58,769 nt of DNA. It comes from Chloroflexota bacterium (lineage in GTDB: Bacteria > Chloroflexota > Anaerolineae > Promineifilales > Promineifilaceae). This document shows positions 50,921 to 57,680 of the stretch, piece by piece (positions within the stretch are counted from its first letter, which is position 1; every line of letters starts with the position of its first letter). The stretch is from NCBI GenBank assembly GCA_022616275.1, contig JAKEFB010000203.1, forward strand, positions 1-58,769. The letters are read 5' to 3'. The notes under the pieces were generated by a model. It was given only the letters and a program-made list of their open reading frames with translations. It was not told the DNA's origin and searched no databases. Both the position numbers and the translations under genes were made by a program.

Positions 50921-51976
50921 ATGAACGACGCCCCACCCCCCTTCATCGCCGGCCCGCCCATCCTCCACCCCGGCCGCTTCTTCGGCCGGCAGCGGGAGGT
51001 GCGGCGCATCTTCAGCCTGCTCCGGCACGCGCCGCTGCAAAACGCGGCCATCATCGGCCCCCGGCGTTCCGGCAAAACGTCACTGCTGCACACGCTGAGA
51101 AGGCTGCCCACAGCGGCCGCCGACGAGTTGCGGCCGGAGCAGCGCCAGGAGTGGCTGCCCCAAGCGGAGCGCTACCACTGGATCTTTGTGGACTTCCAGG
51201 ACGCCCGGCTGGGCCGGCCGGAAACGCTGCTGCGCCACCTGCTGGACGGGCTGGGGCTGCCGGCCCCAGAGCCGTGCGACCTGGACCATTTTTTGAACGC
51301 CGCCAGCGGCCGGGTGAAGGCGCCCACGGTGGTGCTGCTGGACGAAATCGGGGTGGCCCTGGCGCGTTATCCGGCGCTGGACGACGCCTTCTGGGAGAGC
51401 CTGCGCTCGCTGGCCACCAACCAGGCCGGCGGCCGGCTGGCCTTTATCCTGGCCACCCACGAGCCGCCCCACGAGCTGGCCCGGCGGGGCGGCCTGGGCT
51501 CGCCGTTCTTCAATATTTTCGGTTATACAACCACTCTGGGGCCGCTGGCCGAGGAGGACGCTCGCCACCTGTTGGCCAGCTCGCCCATTCCCTTCGCTCC
51601 GGCCGACGTGGCCTGGATGCTGGAGCAAAGCGGCCGGTGGCCCTACCCGCTGCAAATCCTGGCCCGCGAGCGTCTCTTTGCCCTGGAAGAGGGTGAAAGC
51701 GGGGATGGCTGGCGCCCGGCTGCGCTACGCCAGTTAGCCGCCATTGCCGTAGAGGAACCGGCCGGCCGCCCGGTCGCCTTGCCGGAGCCGCTCAGCGAGC
51801 GGGAATTAGAAGTGCTGGGCCTCATCGCCGCCGGGCTGTCCAACCAGGAAATTGCCGGCCGGCTGGTCGTCGCCGTCAGCACGATCAAGACGCACGTCAA
51901 CAACATCTACGGTAAGCTCAACGTCCGCAACCGGACTGAGGCGGTGGCCCGGGCCAGGGAGTTGAAGCTCTTGTAG
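50921..51976 (+). CDS. P-loop AAA ATPase with C-terminal LuxR helix-turn-helix
   Basis: 351 residues. N-terminal FFGRQREVRRIFSLL, then Walker A IIGPRRSGKTSLL (K52, T53) and Walker B TVVLLDEIGVAL (about 133-145), in the AAA_14/ORC-like clade that recognises protein partners. A helical region follows, and residues about 285-351 are a LuxR-type helix-turn-helix (LSERELEVLGLIAAGLSNQE, then STIKTHVNNIYGKLNVRNRT). A signal-driven ATPase would switch the DNA-binding tail, as in small MalT/STAND-like activators. It has its own TATAAT box and diverges from the ROK gene. The TAG stop is inside the next word-repeat tract. Confidence 0.88.
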   Translation: MNDAPPPFIAGPPILHPGRFFGRQREVRRIFSLLRHAPLQNAAIIGPRRSGKTSLLHTLRRLPTAAADELRPEQRQEWLPQAERYHWIFVDFQDARLGRPETLLRHLLDGLGLPAPEPCDLDHFLNAASGRVKAPTVVLLDEIGVALARYPALDDAFWESLRSLATNQAGGRLAFILATHEPPHELARRGGLGSPFFNIFGYTTTLGPLAEEDARHLLASSPIPFAPADVAWMLEQSGRWPYPLQILARERLFALEEGESGDGWRPAALRQLAAIAVEEPAGRPVALPEPLSERELEVLGLIAAGLSNQEIAGRLVVAVSTIKTHVNNIYGKLNVRNRTEAVARARELKLL

Positions 51977-52010
51977 TTGTCTAGTCGTGTAGTTATGTGG
52001 TTATGTGGTT
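51971..52010. repeat. Word-repeat tract containing a stop codon
   Basis: TTGTAGTTGTCTAGTCGTGT and AGTTATGTGGTTATGTGGTT units. The TAG stop (51974-51976) of the AAA-LuxR gene belongs to it. It is the reverse complement of the second word type in the acylase cassette (16958-16993). Confidence 0.65.
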
Positions 52011-52014
52011 CGGT

Positions 52015-52902
52015 TTACCTCTGAGTTAATCGAACCCGTTCCCGTACTTGATCGTAGCCATCTTTGCGCCCCGGTTCAGGGGCGGCCGGCAATAGTTTTA
52101 CCTGGATCTGGCCGTTGGCTACGGCTACTTCAAAGGTCTTGAGGTCTGTTTTGGCCGGCCCCTGGGTCACCTGGCCGGTGCGCACGTCGAAGCAAGAACG
52201 GTGCCAGGGGCACATGATTTCGTGGTCGCGCAGGCTGCCTTCCGATAAGGGACCAAAGCGGTGGGTACAAAATTCCTGGAAGGCATAGAATCGGCCGTCT
52301 ACCTTGACGATGGTCATGACCGTGCCATCTACTTCGGCGCGCAGCGTTTCTCCCTCGCCAAGCTGGTCAGCCCTGGCAACTGGGACGAACCGGCCGGCTC
52401 GTTGCTCCGCAGACAGATGGACGGTCTGGCGGGGCGTGGCGGTGTGGCGGCGGTGGCGGCCGACGGCGATGCCGTCGGTGTAAACCAGCGTGCCGCCCAG
52501 GTAACCAGAGTAGGACAGGATAACGACGGCCAACAACGACAAAGCGAGAGGAGCGGCCGGGGTCGCGCCGGCGTCGAGCGACCCGTAGCGGAGAATGAGG
52601 CTCACCCCATTCAGACCGACGACCGTCAGGTTCAAGGCCAGGTGAAGGGTGGCCGTCTTTTTGGCCGGATGGTCCTGGCGAATATCCGACCAGTCCACCA
52701 GGCCGGGAATAGCCGCCAGTAAAGCGGTAGCCACGCCGCCAATCAGGGTATAGAAAGCGCCGCGCACCAGGCCATTGCCGGGCTGCGCCAGGCTGCCCAG
52801 GTCGAGCAGCAGCGTGAGAATGAACAGGCCAATCGGCAGGTGAACGAGTGCCGGATGAAGGGGATGGCCAAAAGGTTTACCTTGTAACAGCTCTTTGAAC
52901 AT
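52015..52902 (-). CDS. DUF2231 membrane domain fused to a Rieske [2Fe-2S] domain
   Basis: 295 residues. The N-terminal DUF2231 part (about 1-150) has HPLHPALVHLPIGLFILTLL and four helices. Residues about 165-275 form a Rieske domain with C212-x-H214 in FCTHRFGPLSEG and C231-x2-H234 in CPWHRSCFDV, all four cluster ligands present. A soluble ferredoxin-type Rieske tethered to a DUF2231 membrane domain suggests an electron carrier or haem/cofactor-associated redox partner at the membrane. Its start lies 12 bp after the stop of the preceding DUF2231 gene, so the two form an operon. Confidence 0.9.
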   Translation of the reverse strand: MFKELLQGKPFGHPLHPALVHLPIGLFILTLLLDLGSLAQPGNGLVRGAFYTLIGGVATALLAAIPGLVDWSDIRQDHPAKKTATLHLALNLTVVGLNGVSLILRYGSLDAGATPAAPLALSLLAVVILSYSGYLGGTLVYTDGIAVGRHRRHTATPRQTVHLSAEQRAGRFVPVARADQLGEGETLRAEVDGTVMTIVKVDGRFYAFQEFCTHRFGPLSEGSLRDHEIMCPWHRSCFDVRTGQVTQGPAKTDLKTFEVAVANGQIQVKLLPAAPEPGRKDGYDQVRERVRLTQR

Positions 52903-52914
52903 AACCTCGACTCC

Positions 52915-53427
52915 TTACCGGGGGGGCAAGTTGGCGCCTCCCTCTTGGGCGATGCGCCGCCATTTTTCCTTGGAGTGACGGGCTACACTAATGCCATAAG
53001 CATAGACCATCCGGCCGCCCAGGTAGCCGGCCACAAAAAGCAGGATCGTTCCCAGGGCGGAAAGCCAGACAAAGGGGGTCGGCCGGACGGCACTGTCTTC
53101 CAGGGCGCCCAGCCGCAGAAAGAAATTCGTAGCCCAGACGACCGTCGCCGTCGCGTTCAGGGCCAGGTGATACAGCCCCAAGTTGCGAGCCGGCTTACCC
53201 GGCTTGATGTCTAACCAGTCGGCCAGGCCGGTCGGAATTGCCAGCAGGGTAACCAGTAAGCCAAGACCAATGGCATAAAACGATGTGCGCACCAGGGGGT
53301 TGCCGCCAATGCCGAACTGGGTCAGGAGGTCAAAGACGAAGGCGGCCGTCCACAAGGCTGTAGGCAGGTGAACGAGCATCGGGTGCAGGGGGTGCTTGAA
53401 CCATTTGCCCTGTAAAAATTCTTTCAT
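52915..53427 (-). CDS. DUF2231 membrane protein
   Basis: 170 residues from ATG 53427, preceded by AAGGAGAG; the longer in-frame extension begins in low-complexity DNA and is rejected. HPLHPMLVHLPTALWTAAFV matches the DUF2231 start, including the His pairs thought to be functional, with four predicted helices. It is a paralogue of the N-terminal half of the downstream DUF2231-Rieske protein and probably its partner in a membrane complex. Confidence 0.88.
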   Translation of the reverse strand: MKEFLQGKWFKHPLHPMLVHLPTALWTAAFVFDLLTQFGIGGNPLVRTSFYAIGLGLLVTLLAIPTGLADWLDIKPGKPARNLGLYHLALNATATVVWATNFFLRLGALEDSAVRPTPFVWLSALGTILLFVAGYLGGRMVYAYGISVARHSKEKWRRIAQEGGANLPPR

Positions 53428-53594
53428 CTCTCCTTCTTCCTTTTGAATTTTGCTTCCTCCCCCCGCGAGGAAGTTTTTCTCTTGTATCAAGTGGGCCAGC
53501 TTGTTCCTCCCTCTCTGCTTGTAGGATAGACGGAACGCCGACCACTTGTCCATCCACCCCAGTCCATCAAAAGGATACAAATCTGGATACATTA

Positions 53595-53633
53595 TTCCCT
53601 GTCCCCCTGTCCCCCTGCTCCCCTGCCCCTTTT
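53595..53633. repeat. Pyrimidine-rich word-repeat tract
   Basis: Repeated CTGTCCCC/CTGCTCCCC units, followed by a small TCCACC-TTTT-GGTGGA hairpin (53644-53659). Lies upstream of the DUF2231 pair. Confidence 0.5.
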
Positions 53634-53694
53634 CCACCCCCAATCCACCTTTTGGTGGAGGACAGTCCACCCGCCCGGCCGCTATCCTGAGAGC

Positions 53695-53793
53695 ATGTTA
53701 GAAATCAGCTTCTCCACTCTCATTATTGTGTCCCTTATCTCGATCATTGCCGGCATGGTCATGGGTATCCGGTTGACACGGCCGGAGCATTGA
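53695..53793 (+). CDS. Tiny single-pass membrane protein (32 residues)
   Basis: ATG 53695 opens a 32-codon frame, MLEISFSTLIIVSLISIIAG, then MVMGIRLTRPEH, ending in TGA 53791-53793. It is one membrane helix with a short basic tail (GIRLTRP). The composition, clean ends and a similar MxE(I)SxxTxxxV...GMxxGxxLTRP pattern in other Anaerolineae small proteins, which I recall but have not checked, argue that it is real. Too short for ordinary gene finders. It precedes the pilin-like gene on the same strand. Confidence 0.5.
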   Translation: MLEISFSTLIIVSLISIIAGMVMGIRLTRPEH

Positions 53794-53821
53794 TGGGGGT
53801 ACAGGGGGGAGTCCCGGCATC

Positions 53822-53847
53822 CATTCGTGCAATTCGTGTCGAAATTT
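53822..53847. repeat. ATTCGTG word repeat
   Basis: ATTCGTGCAATTCGTGTCG repeats the ATTCGTG word found at 4021-4074. It ends just before the AGGAG ribosome-binding site of the pilin-like gene. Confidence 0.4.
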
Positions 53848-53859
53848 AGGAGATGAAAC

Positions 53860-54093
53860 ATGAAACCCCGGCATTTACTGGAGGTGGGGCTGGTCTTGCT
53901 TTTCGTGGTCATGGCCTCGGCCGCCACGCTGAGTTTACTCGGCCCTCAAATTGGCAACGTTTTTTCCCAGGTGGGCACCGGCCCCGGCAACGGTGAGGGC
54001 TGCCCGGCCTATGGGCCACCTTTGCCCAACAGCACCGGCGGCCGGGCGCTGCCTGGCGGAACAACAGCCTGGCAACGCTGGTCGAGGACGTAA
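53860..54093 (+). CDS. Flp/TadE-type pilin-like protein, probably frameshifted
   Basis: 77 residues with AGGAG upstream. The N-terminus MKPRHLLEVGLVLLFVVMAS followed by AATLSLLGPQIGNVFSQVGT matches the Flp-type class III pilin pattern (E-x-G-L-x-L...LLGPxIxNxF), where a prepilin peptidase cuts before the hydrophobic helix. After about residue 55 the sequence turns unnatural, while another frame (from about 54060 to a stop at 54177-54179) reads NNSLATLVEDVNRVAAYWPD and then DEVVQEFKMLVAVAAGLEQ. A small indel near 54040-54060 therefore appears to have split a pilin of about 106 residues. No tad or pil assembly genes are nearby. Confidence 0.55.
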   Translation: MKPRHLLEVGLVLLFVVMASAATLSLLGPQIGNVFSQVGTGPGNGEGCPAYGPPLPNSTGGRALPGGTTAWQRWSRT

Positions 54094-54198
54094 ACCGGGT
54101 CGCCGCCTATTGGCCGGACGATGAAGTTGTGCAAGAATTCAAGATGCTGGTAGCCGTCGCGGCCGGCCTGGAACAATAGCACGCCTGGCATCGCCAAA

Positions 54199-54843
54199 AT
54201 GTTCGGCAAATTCAGAGCGCGATACCTTGCCCTTATCCTGATGGTTGGCGCCATTGCTCCGGTGTGCCTTGTCGTCACCGTCTGGCTGCGCGCGCTTTCC
54301 CTCCCGCCAGAAGCCAGGCTACAAATGGTACTGGCCAGCAAGGCGGGTTGTTCAGTGCCCTGTTGGCTGGACCTTCAGCCAGGTATCTCGTCAATGGACG
54401 ACGTGTCATCCTTTCGGCACATTTCTTGGGCACAAACACGGATGGCCATGTTGGTAAACGTGTTCCCAACAAGTGAAGGAACAATATCTTACATTATGTT
54501 CCTTCTAAATCCTGATCCGTTGGAGAACCCGAAGTACGATATGCCTCTCGGGACCATTTTCAGTGCATTGGGAAACCCCGACGCGTATGCGGCTCTAGAT
54601 GCGGACGATGGTGAAGACATACGGTTCTACATTTACATCAGCGAGGGACTAATTATCGGGCCGGTGTTCACCGGTAACCTGGGTGGCTACCTTCCCTGCG
54701 CCTTTAACAAAGTCACTGAGTTGCCTGCCAGGGAAATACTGCTTGTCCAACCGGATACACCTGAAAAAATGGTGGAAATCTTCGAAATGGCCAGTGACGA
54801 CTTTCGATTTCAGGGCTGTATCAATGACGACGCCCTGGATTAA
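54199..54843 (+). CDS. Hypothetical membrane-anchored protein
   Basis: 214 residues. One hydrophobic segment (about 8-32) serves as signal or anchor. The extracytoplasmic part contains CSVPCWLDLQPGISSMDDVS, a Cys-x3-PCW...PG pattern seen in hypothetical exported proteins of Chloroflexota. Further Cys residues (C at about 166 and 208) may form disulfides. Its base composition is lower in GC than its neighbours, hinting at transfer. Function unknown. Confidence 0.65.
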   Translation: MFGKFRARYLALILMVGAIAPVCLVVTVWLRALSLPPEARLQMVLASKAGCSVPCWLDLQPGISSMDDVSSFRHISWAQTRMAMLVNVFPTSEGTISYIMFLLNPDPLENPKYDMPLGTIFSALGNPDAYAALDADDGEDIRFYIYISEGLIIGPVFTGNLGGYLPCAFNKVTELPAREILLVQPDTPEKMVEIFEMASDDFRFQGCINDDALD

Positions 54844-54859
54844 CTTTACTATTAACCTT

Positions 54860-57589
54860 GTGAAACCTCCTTCTCAAAACTCCACCCCCCAAAGCGCCTA
54901 CACCAACGCGCCGTTGTTGCATCCCGGTCTACTGGTGGGCAGCCTGCAACTGCTGTTCTGGCTGGTTTTCCACCCGCCGGCCTGGCACAACCACCTCGGC
55001 CGGCTGGACACCACCCTACCCCTCGACTTTTGCTTGGCCGGGCTTGGCCGGGCGCAGTGGAGCAATGCCGGCCTGCGCCGGCTGCTGGTCATGACTCATC
55101 TGGTCTGGCCGTTCCTGGCCACGGCCGTGGCCGCCGGCCTGTGGTGGGCGGCCGGCCGGCCGGCGGCGCAGATCCTGTTGTTGATGGTCGGCGGCCTGGC
55201 GGCGGCCGTGGCCAGCAGCCTGATTATCAGCTTCTTTGTCAACCTGCCCTTTGGCGTGGTCGCCGGCCCGGCCATTATCCTGGGCCAGGCCGGGCTGCCG
55301 CTCGTCTTGCTGCTTAGCCTGGCCGCCAGCCTGGGGGCGACGCTGACCATCTACCCGGCGACGCACCAGGCCGAACGGCCGCCCACGTACTCGCTGGCCC
55401 GGCGGGCCGGCGGCGTGGTCGTCGGGGTGTTGACCAGCGGCCTGGTCTACGTGTTGGCCATCTGGACGGCCAATATTGCCCTGCAAGGGGTGGTCCGGGC
55501 TGAGCTGGCCCTGGCCGCCTTTTACGGCCTGGTCAGCACGGTGGTCTTTGGCTGGCGCACCGGCCATTGGGGGCGCGGGCTGGCCTTTGCCGCCGTGACT
55601 ACGCCACTCCTGGCGCTGGCCTTAATGGTTCTTCAGGCGCCATCGCCCCTGGCCGAAAATGGAGCTATCTTTGCCCTGGCCGAGGTCCCGTCTAACGCCG
55701 TGCAACTTTTTCTACGGGCCGGCAACACCGTCGCCCTGGCCGGCACCTTGCTGGGCCTCAGTTACCTGCTGGCCCGGTGGGTGGGCGGCCGGGAGGCCGG
55801 GGCGGTGGCTGTGGCCGGCATGACCGGCGGCGTTGGCGTCTTCGCCTCCGGCCTGATTGCCCCCTTCTGGCCAACGCTGCTGATGGGGCTGCTGGTCATT
55901 TTGCTGGGGCTGACGTTGCCCTGGTGGCGGCCGGTCGTCTCCTATCCCTTCCAGGTGCTGTGGAACTTCCTGTTACTGCGCGGCGACGAACAGGGGTTGG
56001 GCAAGAAGCGCCGGCCGCCCCGCCTGCGCCAGCACGCCGCTTTCTGGGACAGCGAGCAGCCGCTGCGCTTCCTGGGTCTCCACGAGCACCTGGTCCTGGT
56101 CATGGAGCACGACCCGGCCGAAGCCCGGGCGGCGCTGGAGTTCCTGGCCCGCAGCCGGCAGCGCTGGGCCGCCCGCGAAGCCCAAATCGAGCTGGACGCC
56201 CGCCAATTGGCCGGCTGCCAGCACGTAGCCGCCATTGGCCAGGCCCACCAGGCCCTGGCGGCCGGCGAGCTGGCCGGGCCGGGCAGCGCCCTGCTGCGTA
56301 GCTTCAGCCGGGCCAGCCGGGACGTGGCCGCCGGCCTGCAGCAGGAAAGTCCCTATAACCAGCGGCTGGCCCTCAGCGCCGTAGAAGAGCGGCTGGACGG
56401 CCTGGTCCGGGAATTGACGCGCAGCAGCGAGCCGTACGCCGCCCGCTTCCGGCCGGTAGCCGGCCAGTGGCGGGAAGTGGTGGCCGGCCACGTCCACCAG
56501 TTGGCGGCCGAGGCCGACGCCCGCCAGGAAATTGACAACCCTTACATTATCGGCGTGCCCCTCAGCGAGCAGCAAGCGCTGTTCGTCGGCCGGACGGACA
56601 TCAGCGGCCGGATTGAGCAACTGCTGCTGGACCGCCGCCGGCCGCCCATCCTGCTCTACGGCCAGCGGCGGATGGGTAAGACGTCGCTGCTGAACAACCT
56701 GGGCCGGCTGCTGCCCAGCACCATCGTGCCTCTTTTTGTAGACTTGCAAGGGCCGGCGTCGCGGGCGGCCGGCCACGCCGGCTTTCTCTACAACCTGGCT
56801 CGCGGCCTGGCGAACGCCGGCCGGCAGCACGGACTGGTCCTGCCGCCGCTTAGCCGCGAGGCGCTGGCTTCCGACCCTTTTACAATCTTTGACGAGTGGC
56901 TGGACAGCGTTGAAGCAGCGCTGGGCGCCCGCCTGGCCCTGCTGGCCCTGGACGAGTTGGAAGCGCTGGAAGAGGCCCTGGGCACCGGCCGCTTCGAGGA
57001 AGGCCCGGTCCTGGGCATGCTGCGCCACCTCATCCAGCACCGGCCGAAATTTAAAGTGCTGCTCTCGGCCTCGCACACGCTGGAAGAGCTACAACGCTGG
57101 TCCAGTTACCTGATTAACGTCCAGGTGGTCCAGGTGGGGTATTTGCAAGAAAACGAGGCCCGCCAGCTTATCGAGCGGCCGGTCCAGGGCTTTGCCCTGC
57201 GTTACCAACCGGAAGCGGTGGCGCGCGTCCTGGCCCTGACCCGGTGCCACCCTTTCCTGGTCCAATTGCTGTGCGCCGAGATTGTGGCCCTGAAAAACGA
57301 GCAGGCCCCGGCCGTTCGTCGCCTGGCGACGGTGGCCGACGTGGAAGCGGCCGTGCCCGAAGCACTGGGCCACGGCAGCTTCTTTTTTGCCGACATCGAG
57401 CGCAACCAGGTGGACGCGGCCGGGGCGGCGTTCCTGCGCTCGCTGGCCGGCAAGGCAGCGGACCAGCAGCAAGCAGCGCCGCCCGAACTGCGACCCACGC
57501 TGGAGCGGCTAGTCCAACGAGAGTTGATCGAGCCAACCGGAAACGGCTACCGCTTCCAGGTTGAGCTTATCGGCCGGTGGTTCAGGTAA
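54860..57589 (+). CDS. Membrane-bound P-loop ATPase
   Basis: 909 residues from GTG 54860; an upstream ATG at 54683 would overlap the preceding gene out of frame and is rejected. About eight hydrophobic helices (about 20-350) form the membrane part. A helical cytoplasmic linker (about 370-560) leads to FVGRTDISGRIEQLLLDRRR and Walker A LLYGQRRMGKTSLLNNL (K607), with Walker B LALLALDELEALEE about 95 residues later. A winged-helix-like tail follows. The ATPase is the same AAA_14/ORC-like type as the AAA-LuxR protein. This suggests a membrane-tethered switch responding to an envelope or membrane cue. The stop is followed at once by a word-repeat cassette. Confidence 0.85.
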   Translation: MKPPSQNSTPQSAYTNAPLLHPGLLVGSLQLLFWLVFHPPAWHNHLGRLDTTLPLDFCLAGLGRAQWSNAGLRRLLVMTHLVWPFLATAVAAGLWWAAGRPAAQILLLMVGGLAAAVASSLIISFFVNLPFGVVAGPAIILGQAGLPLVLLLSLAASLGATLTIYPATHQAERPPTYSLARRAGGVVVGVLTSGLVYVLAIWTANIALQGVVRAELALAAFYGLVSTVVFGWRTGHWGRGLAFAAVTTPLLALALMVLQAPSPLAENGAIFALAEVPSNAVQLFLRAGNTVALAGTLLGLSYLLARWVGGREAGAVAVAGMTGGVGVFASGLIAPFWPTLLMGLLVILLGLTLPWWRPVVSYPFQVLWNFLLLRGDEQGLGKKRRPPRLRQHAAFWDSEQPLRFLGLHEHLVLVMEHDPAEARAALEFLARSRQRWAAREAQIELDARQLAGCQHVAAIGQAHQALAAGELAGPGSALLRSFSRASRDVAAGLQQESPYNQRLALSAVEERLDGLVRELTRSSEPYAARFRPVAGQWREVVAGHVHQLAAEADARQEIDNPYIIGVPLSEQQALFVGRTDISGRIEQLLLDRRRPPILLYGQRRMGKTSLLNNLGRLLPSTIVPLFVDLQGPASRAAGHAGFLYNLARGLANAGRQHGLVLPPLSREALASDPFTIFDEWLDSVEAALGARLALLALDELEALEEALGTGRFEEGPVLGMLRHLIQHRPKFKVLLSASHTLEELQRWSSYLINVQVVQVGYLQENEARQLIERPVQGFALRYQPEAVARVLALTRCHPFLVQLLCAEIVALKNEQAPAVRRLATVADVEAAVPEALGHGSFFFADIERNQVDAAGAAFLRSLAGKAADQQQAAPPELRPTLERLVQRELIEPTGNGYRFQVELIGRWFR

Positions 57590-57670
57590 GTTAGAGTCAG
57601 GTTTTGGCCTTGCCAAAACCCGGTTAGAGTTAGAGTGAAAAACACTCTAACTCTAACTTTTCACTCTAAC
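57590..57670. repeat. Word-repeat cassette with terminator-like hairpin
   Basis: GTTAGAGTTAGAGTG (57623-57637) and its exact complement (57643-57657) form a 15-bp stem with a 5-nt A loop, followed by TTTTC. GTTTTGGCC-TT-GCCAAAAC nearby and the order of words copy the cassette at 28730-28809. Confidence 0.8.
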
Positions 57671-57680
57671 TTTTACGGTG

